DNA of 64,000 nt from contig DSEQ01000033.1 of assembly GCA_011056555.1 (NCBI GenBank), positions 167,996 to 231,995 on the forward strand. The letters run 5' to 3'. Position 1 is the first letter of the stretch, and the number at the start of each line of letters is the position of its first letter. Shown piece after piece: positions 19,437 through 28,347 of the stretch. The stretch is from Candidatus Zixiibacteriota bacterium (lineage in GTDB: Bacteria; Zixibacteria; MSB-5A5; JAABVY01). Below the pieces are notes generated by a model. That model saw nothing but the letters and a program-made list of their open reading frames with translations. It was not told where the DNA came from and ran no database searches. A program made the position numbers and the translations under genes.

Positions 19437-20321
19437 GTGACAGTCGTCCCATCCGAAATAATCAGGAAGGTCCGCATGATCGAAATCCGTACCCGCAGGC
19501 TGGTGAACGATCTTTTTTCCGGCGAGTACCATTCTATTTTTAAGGGGCGCGGGATGGAATTCGACGAGGTGCGCGAGTACCAGATCGGGGATGACGTACG
19601 CCAGATAGACTGGAACGTGACTGCCCGCACGGGCACACCGTTTATCAAGAAATTCACCGAGGAGCGAGAGCTCTCGGTGGTATTTTTGATAGATGCTTCC
19701 GGGTCGCAACATTTCGGAAGCGGGCAGCGCTTAAAGAGCGAGCTGGCAGCGGAGTTGACCGCGCTTCTGTCGCTGGCGGCGATTAAAAACAACGACAAGG
19801 TGGGGATGATTATATTTACGGACAAGATCGAAAAATTCGTACCGCCCAATAAGGGCCGCAAGCATGTCCTGAGGCTTATTCGTGAGGTGCTCTATTTCAA
19901 ACCGGAGGAGAAGCAGACCAATATTTCCAACGCGCTGGAATATTTCCTGAATGTTATCAAGCGGCGCTCGGTTGTGTTCCTGATTTCAGATTTTTATGCT
20001 TCCGATTTTGAGCGCGAACTGCTGCTGGCCGGGCGCAAGCATGATCTGGTGGCGATCAGGCTGACCGATCCGCGCGAGATGGAGATTCCGCCCTGCGGGC
20101 TGGTGTATATGGAGGATGCCGAGACCGGCAAACCGCTCTGGCTGGATACTAATGACGCCGAGTTCAGGCGGCAGTTTTCCGAAAATCGCAGGGAGGAATT
20201 GAGGCAGATCGAGCGGATGTTCAAACAGAATAATGTCGATTTTATCGATCTTGACACCTCCGGATCATATATAGAGCCGCTGATTAAATTCTTTAAAATG
20301 CGGGAAAAGAGGATTCACTGA
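19437..20321 (+). CDS. DUF58 protein (VWA-like MoxR partner)
   Basis: GTG 19437 lies one base after the moxR stop and gives 294 residues. DUF58 hallmarks are GRGMEFDEVREYQIGDDVRQ near 40, then IDWNVTARTGTPFIKKF. A VWA-like fold follows with VVFLIDASGS near 85, which keeps a DxSxS metal-site pattern, and LISDFYA near 183. No membrane helix is obvious, so it is probably cytosolic. DUF58-MoxR pairs are a standard unit of Bat/MoxR operons. Confidence 0.9.
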   Translation: MTVVPSEIIRKVRMIEIRTRRLVNDLFSGEYHSIFKGRGMEFDEVREYQIGDDVRQIDWNVTARTGTPFIKKFTEERELSVVFLIDASGSQHFGSGQRLKSELAAELTALLSLAAIKNNDKVGMIIFTDKIEKFVPPNKGRKHVLRLIREVLYFKPEEKQTNISNALEYFLNVIKRRSVVFLISDFYASDFERELLLAGRKHDLVAIRLTDPREMEIPPCGLVYMEDAETGKPLWLDTNDAEFRRQFSENRREELRQIERMFKQNNVDFIDLDTSGSYIEPLIKFFKMREKRIH

Positions 20322-20324
20322 AGC

Positions 20325-21836
20325 ATGAATGAAACGGCCGCAGATATAAGGCAATCCATATATCGTTATTTCTTCTGGGGAATTGTTGTACTGGCTTTTA
20401 TTATGGGGCTGGCCATGATATTTCTTCGGATTGTGGATGGCGATGAGGGTTTTTATCTATCCGCCGCTACGCTGCTTGCCCAGGGCGGGGAGCCGTATCT
20501 CGACTTCTTCTTTCCGCAGATGCCCGGACTGCCCGTTTTTCTGGCGCCTTTCAGCGGACATGGCTGGACCACACTATTTTTGGCCCGGGCCTTTGGATTT
20601 ATCTGCCATCTGATCCTGGCGCTTTTGATCTATAGCTATTCCAAGAACATTATTGACAATCGCGCCCTTAATCTGAGCCTTTTCTTTTTGGCCGCCCTCT
20701 CCGGACCGCTTCTGACATGGAACAGCCTGGCCAAGCCGTATCCCCTAAGCAATCTTTTCTTCTTCTCATCATTCGTGATTTTGACACTGACCATCAAGCA
20801 GCGTAAAATGAATTACCTGATGATATTTCTGGCCTTTGCCTTCCTGGCGCTGGCAATCAACATACGGGCAATATTTCTGATCTTCGCGCCGCTCTATTTC
20901 TTTCTTTTATATTTCTACTTCCGCAGTATTCGGGAGATTCGCTTTCCTTATTATCTTTTGACGGTATTCCTGGGACTGGTGCTTCCATCTTTATATGCTA
21001 TCAGGCTGATGTTTATCTCCCCGGCTAATTTTCTTTTCAATAATCTCGGATTTCACCTTCTCAGGGCCGAGGACCCCGGATTTGTAAATATCATTTTAAT
21101 CAAACTTTTTGTACTGGCTAAAGTACTGATTCAGCCGCACTATTTTATTCCTTTAGGGCTGGCTTTCTGGTCACTTGTGATCATCAATTCAGGCAAACAC
21201 AAATATGATTACGGTCCCTGGCAAAGGATGGTCTTTCAACTATCTATGGTGGTGGCGGCCTTTATATTTGTGGTCTATATGATTCCCCATCCGGTACATG
21301 TGCAATATTTCAATCAGACATTGCCGTTCCTGATTATTGCCTCTATACCTGCGATCAAGCTGGTACTTGAGAAATCCGGTTCTGTAAAGCCGGTTCTGGC
21401 GGCGGTTTATCTGCTGGGTATCTTGTTATACCCGGCGCTCTATATCCTGGATATTCGGGACAAATATTCTGACTACAAAATAGCGAATGTCAAGAGGGTG
21501 ACACAGGCAATACGGCACAATTCGATGCCCGAGGACCCGATACTCTCTGAATGGGTGGCCTATAATGTTCTTTCTGAGAGAGCGCAACTGGCCGGAGGAG
21601 AATTTGTCGGCCATGAGTATGTGTTCTCCTCTTCGATTGTGCCGCGCAGTAAATATCATTTGCTCTCGGACGAGAGGATCAATGCTTTCTTGCACAATTC
21701 CGTGCCGGAGCTTGTAGTAATAAAGAACTCTCCAATTGAAACCTGGGAGAAGGAACTGGATAAAAACTACAAGATAATGGTAAAAATAAATAACGTGTTT
21801 ATTTATGATCGGAATAAAGCTGGGCAGGGCGAATAA
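20325..21836 (+). CDS. Polytopic GT-C-type glycosyltransferase-like protein
   Basis: A protein of 503 residues with roughly ten hydrophobic helices and a short extracytoplasmic C-terminal part. Just after the first helix it has the acidic motif IVDGDEGFYL near 40, which matches the catalytic Asp-Glu loop of PMT/ArnT-like (GT39/GT83) enzymes using polyprenyl-phosphate sugars. FFPQMPGLPVF follows. Donor and acceptor are not deducible. It is inserted between the DUF58 gene and the BatD-like/VWA genes with 3-base gaps, so it is co-transcribed with them. This may mean a Bat-linked or surface protein is glycosylated. Confidence 0.75.
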   Translation: MNETAADIRQSIYRYFFWGIVVLAFIMGLAMIFLRIVDGDEGFYLSAATLLAQGGEPYLDFFFPQMPGLPVFLAPFSGHGWTTLFLARAFGFICHLILALLIYSYSKNIIDNRALNLSLFFLAALSGPLLTWNSLAKPYPLSNLFFFSSFVILTLTIKQRKMNYLMIFLAFAFLALAINIRAIFLIFAPLYFFLLYFYFRSIREIRFPYYLLTVFLGLVLPSLYAIRLMFISPANFLFNNLGFHLLRAEDPGFVNIILIKLFVLAKVLIQPHYFIPLGLAFWSLVIINSGKHKYDYGPWQRMVFQLSMVVAAFIFVVYMIPHPVHVQYFNQTLPFLIIASIPAIKLVLEKSGSVKPVLAAVYLLGILLYPALYILDIRDKYSDYKIANVKRVTQAIRHNSMPEDPILSEWVAYNVLSERAQLAGGEFVGHEYVFSSSIVPRSKYHLLSDERINAFLHNSVPELVVIKNSPIETWEKELDKNYKIMVKINNVFIYDRNKAGQGE

Positions 21837-21839
21837 GAG

Positions 21840-22760
21840 ATGAGAAGGCTGATTTATACATCATTTATTATGCTGTTATTGCTGTGTGTCTCCGCTTATT
21901 CAGCGGATATTGCAGTTGAATCATCTCTGGATAGAAATAAGGCCTATATCGGCGACAGGATAGGCTATTCCCTGATAATCGAGGCCGACAGTGCAATCAG
22001 GATTGATTCGCTGGAAATTCCTGAGGATCTGGGTGAATTTGAGATAAAAAACTGGCTGCTGGAAAGCGAGCGGGTCAGGAAGGGCGTCAGGAAGATGGAA
22101 TATTCCGGTATTTTGACTGTCTTTGAGACGGGCAAAGTCATGATTCCGCCTCTGCCGATTGTATATCATCCCTCGGATGATGTCACCGATACGATTTATA
22201 CAGATTCCATGGATGTTTTTATCATGAGCCTGGTGCTGGACGATTCGGCTGCGGATATACGTGATCTCAAGGGAGTCAAGAGCCTGGGGGAGAATCGTGC
22301 CCTGATTATTATAATTATAGTGCTTTTGCTGGCAATTGCGGCGGGGTTGATGTGGTATTTCTTCAGGAAAAAGCCGGAGATGGAGGCCCAGAAGACCGAA
22401 CCGCTTAAGAGTCCCTGGGATGAGGCTCTGGAACGATTGGCGCGGTTGCGGGAAAACAATCTGGATCCAAAAGATTACTATATTGAGCTGTCGGATACGA
22501 TCAGGCGCTATGTGGAACGCCGTTACGGTTTTTCGGCTACGGATATGACAACGTACGAGATCAAACAGGAAATTCCGAAACTCAGCATTGAAGATGAGCT
22601 GAACATTAATTTGTCCGATCTGCTGGATAATTCCGACCTGGTGAAATTTGCCAGGTTCATGCCGGATAAGAGCCTTATAGAGGAGGATTTTCAGAGGGCC
22701 TGGGTTTTTGTGAACAAAACTAAACCCGGTACACCGGTTTCAGAGGAGGTGAGCTCATGA
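21840..22760 (+). CDS. BatD-like/DUF4381-type membrane protein
   Basis: A protein of 306 residues with a signal peptide at 1-21 and an extracytoplasmic beta domain (AYIGDRIGYSLIIEADS, then GILTVFETGKVMIPPLPIVY) like a single BatD Ig repeat. One membrane helix lies at ~154-175 (ALIIIIIVLLLAIAAGLMWY). The cytosolic helical domain (DYYIELSDTIRRYVERRYGF, then FARFMPD) strongly parallels the C-terminus of the BatD at 25677 (KAVYQYVGDKFNYSASG, FGRFAPG). This makes it a shortened paralogue. Its stop overlaps the BatA start (ATGA), consistent with complex formation. Confidence 0.75.
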   Translation: MRRLIYTSFIMLLLLCVSAYSADIAVESSLDRNKAYIGDRIGYSLIIEADSAIRIDSLEIPEDLGEFEIKNWLLESERVRKGVRKMEYSGILTVFETGKVMIPPLPIVYHPSDDVTDTIYTDSMDVFIMSLVLDDSAADIRDLKGVKSLGENRALIIIIIVLLLAIAAGLMWYFFRKKPEMEAQKTEPLKSPWDEALERLARLRENNLDPKDYYIELSDTIRRYVERRYGFSATDMTTYEIKQEIPKLSIEDELNINLSDLLDNSDLVKFARFMPDKSLIEEDFQRAWVFVNKTKPGTPVSEEVSS

Positions 22761-23752
22761 GTTTCGAATTAGGCTCCCCCTCGTATCTATACCTCCTGAT
22801 TCTGATCCCGATTTTGCTCTGGTTCAGGTATCTGCGCCGAAAAAAGGTGCATGCTCCGGTCATATACTCAGACACTGGCCTTGTCACGCGTGTCCGGTAT
22901 CGAGGGGGACTATGGCCCCGATATATCTCTCCGATTCTTAAGAGCCTGGCCCTGATCGCGATAATTTTTGCCCTGGCGCGCCCTCGATTTGCGCGCACAT
23001 TCGAGGAGGTGAAGACACAGGGAATTGATATAATATTGACTCTGGATGTGTCGGGGAGCATGAAAGCCGAGGATTTCAAGCCGCAGAACAGGCTTTATGT
23101 GGCCAAAGAAGTGATCAAGGAGTTCGTGCAGGAAAGGACGATGGATCGCCTGGGTCTGGTCGTGTTTGCCGCTCAGGCATTTACGCAGTGCCCGCTGACA
23201 TTGGATCATAATGTCCTGATCAATTTTCTGGATAATGTGGACTTTGGCATGGTGGAGGACGGTACTGCGATCGGTACCGCCATTGCGAACAGTTGTAACC
23301 GCCTGAAAGACTCCCCCTCGAAAAGCAAGGTGATTGTGCTTTTAACCGACGGAGTTAACAACCGCGGCAAGATCGATCCGCTGACGGCAGCTGATATCGC
23401 GGCCTCCCTGGGCATCAAGATTTACACTATCGGGATCGGCAAGCCGGGCAATGCGCCTTTTCCGGTGGACGATCCATTTATGGGCAGGATTTATAAATAT
23501 ATACCCCATGCTCTGGATGAAGAGGTTCTGAGGAAGGTGGCGGATATCACGGGAGGCATATATTTCCGGGCCGAGACCGGGGAAAAATTAAGTGAAGTCT
23601 ATAAAGAAATTTCGGCGCTGGAAACGACCGAGATAAAGACCCGCGGTTTTATACAATACAACGAGTTATTTACACCATTTCTGTTGACCGGACTGGGCTT
23701 TGTGCTGGTCGAGACAGTTCTGGGGCGAACCCGTTTTCGCAAGATTCCGTAA
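22757..23752 (+). CDS. batA: BatA-like VWA-domain membrane protein
   Basis: A protein of 331 residues: two N-terminal membrane helices (~10-28 and ~55-75), a VWA domain, and a C-terminal helix (~305-323). The MIDAS motif is LTLDVSGSMKAEDF near 97, with the Thr/Asp part in VIVLLTDGVNNRG. FEEVKTQGIDI just before the domain is typical of BatA. Expected to expose the VWA domain on one face of the inner membrane and bind BatB and BatD. Overlaps the previous gene by 4 bases. Confidence 0.92.
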   Translation: MSFELGSPSYLYLLILIPILLWFRYLRRKKVHAPVIYSDTGLVTRVRYRGGLWPRYISPILKSLALIAIIFALARPRFARTFEEVKTQGIDIILTLDVSGSMKAEDFKPQNRLYVAKEVIKEFVQERTMDRLGLVVFAAQAFTQCPLTLDHNVLINFLDNVDFGMVEDGTAIGTAIANSCNRLKDSPSKSKVIVLLTDGVNNRGKIDPLTAADIAASLGIKIYTIGIGKPGNAPFPVDDPFMGRIYKYIPHALDEEVLRKVADITGGIYFRAETGEKLSEVYKEISALETTEIKTRGFIQYNELFTPFLLTGLGFVLVETVLGRTRFRKIP

Positions 23753-23805
23753 TATGAGACGATAAATATTGGTTTTTGCAGAATTTATGTGAAGTGTTAT
23801 AGAAT

Positions 23806-24846
23806 ATGAAGTTTTTTCAGCCTGAATACTGGTTTTTGCTTGTAATTGTGCCGCTTCTGGCCCTTTTCTTCCTGTGGTCATGGCAGAAGCGCAAGCATGA
23901 CAGGGATATATTTCTGCGCGGCATGCCTTTGGAGAATCTGGGCTCTTCCTTTGCGTCGGGAAAAGTGGCCCTCAAGGCCGCATTTATATTGATAGCGTTT
24001 GCCTTTGCAGTAGTAGCCCTGGCGCGTCCCCAATGGGGTGCGTACCAGGAGCTTATAAAGCGCGAGGGGCTGGATGTAATGGTTGTGCTGGATGTTTCCC
24101 GTTCGATGGATGTGGAGGACGAATCATTGGCGGGGATGTCGCGTCTCGAGAAAGCCAAGCTGGAAATCAGCCGGCTCAGGAAACGTCTGCCGGGCGACCG
24201 CCTGGGACTGACCCTGTTCGACAGGGATGCGTTTATTTACTGTCCCTTGACCCTGGACCATAGCGCTTTTGATATGTATCTCGATGTGGTCAAAGCCGAT
24301 CTCATGCCTGCTGAAGGCCAGGGGACACGGCTCTCGCGGGCAATCCAGACCGCTCTGAACGGTTTCGATCCGAAATCGAAGCAGTCGAAAATTCTGGTGG
24401 TATTTTCAGATGGAGAAACATTTGACGATAATTTAGATGAGGCCCTGAAAGAAGCAAAAGCCATGCAGGTCAAGATTTATTCTGTGGGCGTGGGAAGTAC
24501 CAGGGGCGGATTGATACCGATTAAAAACAGGGCCGGAGATATTGTCGATTATGTCAAGGATAAGTCCGGTACTGATGCGCTCTCGAAGCTGAATGTCAGG
24601 TCATTGGAGATTATTGCCTCGGAAACCGGCGGAAATTTATACCTGGCATCATCGGGAGGACGTGTGCTCAGGAGCCTGGTCGAGGATATAACCGGGTTTG
24701 AAAAAGCTGAACTTGAGGGAAAACTGATTACACAGTATGAGGACCGTTTCCAGATACCTCTTCTGATATCGTTGTTGTTTTTTGCGCTTGAATTCGTATT
24801 ATCCGATGTCAAGGGTACTCCATGGTGGAGGGTTTTTGTGCGATGA
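23806..24846 (+). CDS. batB: BatB-like VWA-domain membrane protein
   Basis: A protein of 346 residues with the same layout as BatA: helices near 6-25 and 50-71, VWA domain, and C-terminal helix near 315-333. The MIDAS is VVLDVSRSMDVED near 95; VVFSDGETFDDN supplies the later metal loop. ARPQWGAYQELIKREGLDV is a typical BatB lead-in. A 53-base gap separates it from batA, the longest gap in this cluster, and no clear promoter was seen there. Its stop overlaps the batC start (ATGA). Confidence 0.92.
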   Translation: MKFFQPEYWFLLVIVPLLALFFLWSWQKRKHDRDIFLRGMPLENLGSSFASGKVALKAAFILIAFAFAVVALARPQWGAYQELIKREGLDVMVVLDVSRSMDVEDESLAGMSRLEKAKLEISRLRKRLPGDRLGLTLFDRDAFIYCPLTLDHSAFDMYLDVVKADLMPAEGQGTRLSRAIQTALNGFDPKSKQSKILVVFSDGETFDDNLDEALKEAKAMQVKIYSVGVGSTRGGLIPIKNRAGDIVDYVKDKSGTDALSKLNVRSLEIIASETGGNLYLASSGGRVLRSLVEDITGFEKAELEGKLITQYEDRFQIPLLISLLFFALEFVLSDVKGTPWWRVFVR

Positions 24847-25670
24847 AGATATTCGGATTTATAATAACAGTATTAGTGCTGTTTTCTGCTGATCTCCGGG
24901 CAGATGATGTAAAGTCATTGAACGATAAGGGAGTGCAGGCCTATCAGCAGCAGAGATACGACTCCTCACTGCATTATTTCCGGGAAGCTCAGGATCTTGA
25001 ACCCGAAAATAAAATTGTCGATTTTAATCTGGGCAATGCCCTGCATCAGCAGGGGCAGTACGAGGATGCGGTACGCAATTATGAACGCGCCATTTCACAG
25101 GAAGACAGCGCCCTGGCGGCTGAGGCATATTACAATATAGGCAATACGAATTTCCGTGCCGGGCAGCTCGACAAGGCGATTCGGGCTTACAAGAAATCCC
25201 TGGATTACAATCCGGATGACAAGGATACAAAGTATAATCTGGAATTGGCGCTGAAAGCCAAACAGGAGCAACAACAGAAGCAGCAGAATCAGGATCAGAA
25301 GCAGGATCAAGAGGATAAGGAGGAGCAGGACGATCAAGAGCAGCAGGATCAGCAGAAACAGGACCAACAGCAGGATCAGGACGAACAACAGCAGGACCAG
25401 CAAGAGCAGCAGAAAGATGAACAACAGGACCAGCAGCAGGAGCAAGAGCAGGAACAGGATCAAAACCAGCAGCAGGAACAGGGCGAGCAGCCGGAAGATC
25501 AGCAGGAGCAGCAGAATCAACAGCAGCCTTCCGAACAGCGTCCCATGCAGCTCGATGAGGAACGTGCCCAGGCTCTTCTGGAGGGCTTGAATCAGGATGA
25601 GAAAGAGGTCCTGAAGCAGTTGATAAAGCAGAAAGTGGGCGTGTCGTCATATAATGGCAAAGACTGGTAA
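24843..25670 (+). CDS. batC: BatC-like TPR protein with Gln/Asp/Glu-rich tail
   Basis: ATG 24843 (ATGA overlap with batB) gives 275 residues; an in-frame codon at 24822 would remove the clean signal peptide. Residues ~25-135 are TPR repeats (ALHQQGQYEDAVRNYERAIS, AYYNIGNTNFRAGQLDKAIR). Residues ~139-235 are nearly all Q, D, E and K in QQDQEQ-type runs. A conserved tail (QALLEGLNQDEKEVLKQLI) closes the protein, and its LL.L...E....K pattern is common in BatC. The acidic Gln-rich linker is a usual BatC trait, but here it is very long and pure. Likely periplasmic or membrane-associated scaffold for BatA/B/D. Confidence 0.88.
   Translation: MKIFGFIITVLVLFSADLRADDVKSLNDKGVQAYQQQRYDSSLHYFREAQDLEPENKIVDFNLGNALHQQGQYEDAVRNYERAISQEDSALAAEAYYNIGNTNFRAGQLDKAIRAYKKSLDYNPDDKDTKYNLELALKAKQEQQQKQQNQDQKQDQEDKEEQDDQEQQDQQKQDQQQDQDEQQQDQQEQQKDEQQDQQQEQEQEQDQNQQQEQGEQPEDQQEQQNQQQPSEQRPMQLDEERAQALLEGLNQDEKEVLKQLIKQKVGVSSYNGKDW
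25258..25545 (+). repeat. CAG/CAA/GAT/GAG low-complexity codon tract in batC
   Basis: About 290 bases made almost only of cag, caa, gat, gag and aag codons, encoding the Gln/Asp/Glu-rich linker. Such tracts can change length by slippage. The opposite strand gives artificial Leu-rich open frames that are not genes. Confidence 0.85.
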
Positions 25671-25676
25671 GAGAGC

Positions 25677-27491
25677 ATGAACAGTTTGAGAATATACATT
25701 TTATTTATAGTCTGCCTGTTGACGGTGGTGAGCCTTTCGGCCGAGGTTCGGGCTGTGGAGGTTGAAGCGCAGCTCAGTTCGGATGAAATCAGTATTGATG
25801 GCCAGGTTACACTGACTGTTTCGGTTGCAGGCGCGGAGAATGTTGATGAACCGCGTTTGCCGGCGATTGGCGGGTTCAATATTTATACTGCCGGCAAGAC
25901 CTTTTCATCCTCGACGGTTAATGGTGTCACTACCACTTCAGTCAAGTACAAGTATGTGCTGGTGCCGCAAAGAACCGGTAATTTCCTGGTAGGCGCTATC
26001 AAGGTCCGGGTCGACGGCAAGGAATATTCCACTGAGCCGATGGGAATCACGGTCGTGAAGGGCACCAGCAGTACGGTTCCATCACAAGAAAGCAGGCCGG
26101 ATAATTCCACCGAGAATGGCGAGTACATTATCGATGCGGCGATTTCCAAGGACACGGTCTATGAGGGTGAACTCCTGGTTTATGAATTCAAGGCCTTTCA
26201 GAAGCGAGGCGCCGGTTTTCTCTCCGATCCGGTCTATGTGCCGCCTTCGTTTTCGGGCTTCTGGCGGGAGGAGTTCGGATGGAAGCGTTACAGTAGACGT
26301 ATTCGGGGCGACATCTATATCGTCAACCAGATGGATTCCTATCTTTTTCCGGTAAGTCCGGGAGAGGTTGAGATCGAGCCGACCCGGGTCGTGGTTACTC
26401 CGGATGTGTTTTCCAGTATCTTCAACTTCGATCCTTTCGATTCGCGCAGCCTGCGTTCGCGTCAACGCGCCATGCAGCCGGAGACTCTCTTAACCGAGCC
26501 GATGATCATAGCTGTCCTGCCCCTGCCGCGTGAGAACAGGCCGCGGGATTTTAAGGGATCTGTGGGCAGCTACAAGATGGATGTCGATATTTCCAGTACT
26601 GAGGTGACAGTCGATGAGACCATTCTGCTTACGATCAAGATTGCCGGTCAAGGGAATATAAAGACTATATCCTCTCCGGAGCTTCCGGAGATCGAGGGAC
26701 TCGATATCAGGTCCTCGGGCGATACCACCGCTGTGAGAGAAGCCGGGGGCGTGGTTGCCGGCTCGAAGACCTTTGAATATTCGATCATACCGGAACAGGA
26801 CGGCCTTTATGAGATACCCGCGCTCAAATGGTCCTATTTTGACCCGGAGACAGAGAACTATCATACCTTATCCTCTAAAAAATACAGCATCAATATAAAG
26901 CCGGCCGGAGGTGCTGCGGGAGATGAATTATCGGGATTGATGAATATTCCGGGCGATATTAAGGTCAGGGATATCCTGAGCGTGAAAAGCCTGGATGGTA
27001 ATCTGGAGCGCCGCACCAGGCCGCTGATTATGAATCCGGTTTTTATCGGCATGCAGGCCCTGCCCCTGCTGTTACTGGCCGGTGTGATAATATTCCGAAG
27101 ACGTCAGGAGCGGTTGATGGGTGATATCCGGCTGCGCCGTCTAAAACGCGCTCATGGACTGGCCAGGAAGAAATTGTCAAGTGCAAGCAGCCTTCTAAAG
27201 AGCGGCAATCTTGATAATTTCTATGGGGAGATTTCCAAGGCTGTGTATCAGTATGTGGGAGACAAGTTCAATTATTCGGCCTCCGGATTGACTGAATCGA
27301 AGGTGGTCGAGATCCTGCATGAAGAGGGCTATTCGGAAGCGGCAATCGAGGAATTTAAGAACTTAATCCGGACTGCTGACTTTGGGCGCTTTGCGCCGGG
27401 TCAGTCCGGCCAGGAATCTGCCAGGCAGCTTCTGGAACAGGCTGAGAAGTGGATAGTCACAGCAGAGAATGAGGGGAAGCGGGTAAGGTGA
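25677..27491 (+). CDS. batD: BatD (oxygen-tolerance family) membrane protein
   Basis: A protein of 604 residues: signal peptide (~1-22), several Ig-like beta domains (start VEVEAQLSSDEISIDGQVTL; second repeat KMDVDISSTEVTVDETILL near 300), a membrane helix at ~452-473 (GMQALPLLLLAGVIIF), and a cytosolic helical C-terminus with TPR-like character. Full-length BatD is about this size, so this is the canonical member while 17541 and 21840 are short versions. The role in aerotolerance or stress is known only by genetics in Bacteroides and spirochetes. The stop overlaps the BatE start (GTGA). Confidence 0.9.
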   Translation: MNSLRIYILFIVCLLTVVSLSAEVRAVEVEAQLSSDEISIDGQVTLTVSVAGAENVDEPRLPAIGGFNIYTAGKTFSSSTVNGVTTTSVKYKYVLVPQRTGNFLVGAIKVRVDGKEYSTEPMGITVVKGTSSTVPSQESRPDNSTENGEYIIDAAISKDTVYEGELLVYEFKAFQKRGAGFLSDPVYVPPSFSGFWREEFGWKRYSRRIRGDIYIVNQMDSYLFPVSPGEVEIEPTRVVVTPDVFSSIFNFDPFDSRSLRSRQRAMQPETLLTEPMIIAVLPLPRENRPRDFKGSVGSYKMDVDISSTEVTVDETILLTIKIAGQGNIKTISSPELPEIEGLDIRSSGDTTAVREAGGVVAGSKTFEYSIIPEQDGLYEIPALKWSYFDPETENYHTLSSKKYSINIKPAGGAAGDELSGLMNIPGDIKVRDILSVKSLDGNLERRTRPLIMNPVFIGMQALPLLLLAGVIIFRRRQERLMGDIRLRRLKRAHGLARKKLSSASSLLKSGNLDNFYGEISKAVYQYVGDKFNYSASGLTESKVVEILHEEGYSEAAIEEFKNLIRTADFGRFAPGQSGQESARQLLEQAEKWIVTAENEGKRVR

Positions 27492-28240
27492 AATATAGAT
27501 TGGTAATGATTGCAATTTTACTTGCATTATCGGCCGCAAATTTATCTGCTGATGCTGCCGACGACTTTGCACTCGGGGTGGAGGCCTACCATGCAGGCGA
27601 TTATGAGCAGGCTCTGCAAATATTCAAGGCTATTGAGGACTCCGGCTATGTAAGCCCGGAGCTATATTTTAATCTGGGAAACAGTTATTATAAGACCGGT
27701 CAAAAAGGGATGGCGGTGGCGGCATACATGCAGGCCGAAATACTTTCTCCTCGCGGCGATGATATAAAGGCCAACCTGCAATTTGTGCGCAGTACCCTGC
27801 GCGATAAGGTGGAGGACAGTTTGCAGAATCCGATCTGGCAGTTTGTCAAAGAATCGTCACTTTACTTCAGGGCCAATGAGTTGACCTGGATCGCTTTTAT
27901 TATATACCTGGTGATCATAGCACTGCTCATATACCAGGTTTTCTACAAGCAAAAGAATATAGTTTACCTGCTGGTGATATTTTTTGCCGCAGCGCTCCTG
28001 ATTATAAGCGGCTCTATGCTGGGAATTAATTTGAAGCTGAATTATTATACCGACCGGGGTGTGATTACCGAGCCGGAAGTTGATGTTCTGGCCGGTCCGG
28101 GGCCAATCAGTGATGTCCGCTTTACTGCTCACGAGGGTTTGACTTTCCGCATACTGGAACAGGAATCCGGGTATTATGAGGGGATCTTTGCCAATAAGCT
28201 CAAGGGCTGGGTGGAAATCTCCAAGGCTTACCAGTTCTAA
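27488..28240 (+). CDS. batE: BatE-like TPR membrane protein with C-terminal SH3-like domain
   Basis: A protein of 250 residues starting with GTG 27488. A signal peptide is followed by TPRs (~25-90: EAYHAGDYEQALQIFKAIED, ELYFNLGNSYYKTGQKG), two membrane helices (~135-180), and a short SH3b-like domain (VDVLAGPGPISDVRFTAHEG, ending KGWVEISKAYQF). This layout is typical of BatE, the last gene of Bat operons. It closes a run of same-strand genes reaching back to the window start. Confidence 0.88.
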   Translation: MKYRLVMIAILLALSAANLSADAADDFALGVEAYHAGDYEQALQIFKAIEDSGYVSPELYFNLGNSYYKTGQKGMAVAAYMQAEILSPRGDDIKANLQFVRSTLRDKVEDSLQNPIWQFVKESSLYFRANELTWIAFIIYLVIIALLIYQVFYKQKNIVYLLVIFFAAALLIISGSMLGINLKLNYYTDRGVITEPEVDVLAGPGPISDVRFTAHEGLTFRILEQESGYYEGIFANKLKGWVEISKAYQF

Positions 28241-28311
28241 ACCAGCCCGAAATCGGTTAAATAAAGCCGTTTTCATCAGCACTTCCTGCAAATGTCCGTG
28301 TTTATTTATGT

Positions 28312-28340
28312 TTGACAGCCAATATTGTGCATCGTATCTT
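28312..28340 (+). promoter_or_regulatory. Sigma70-type promoter TTGACA-N17-TATCTT
   Basis: A consensus -35 (28312-28317), 17-base spacer and TATCTT -10 (28335-28340) sit just before ATG 28348. The expected transcription start would fall at about 28347, so the message may be leaderless or nearly so. It also argues against the upstream in-frame TTG at 28312 being the start. Confidence 0.55.
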
Positions 28341-28347
28341 GATATTT

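Noticed and set aside
18953..19861. 302-residue minus-strand frame across moxR/DUF58
   Set aside because: Both + strand genes are certain by motifs, and the minus frame is a shadow.
25024..25650. Long open frames on the minus strand, one nearly all Leu
   Set aside because: They are the reverse complement of the Gln/Asp/Glu codon tract of batC and have no ribosome site or family resemblance.
28252..28272. Small hairpin after batE (CGGTT/AGCCG) as terminator
   Set aside because: Short stem with a G-T pair and only four T residues, so not convincing.
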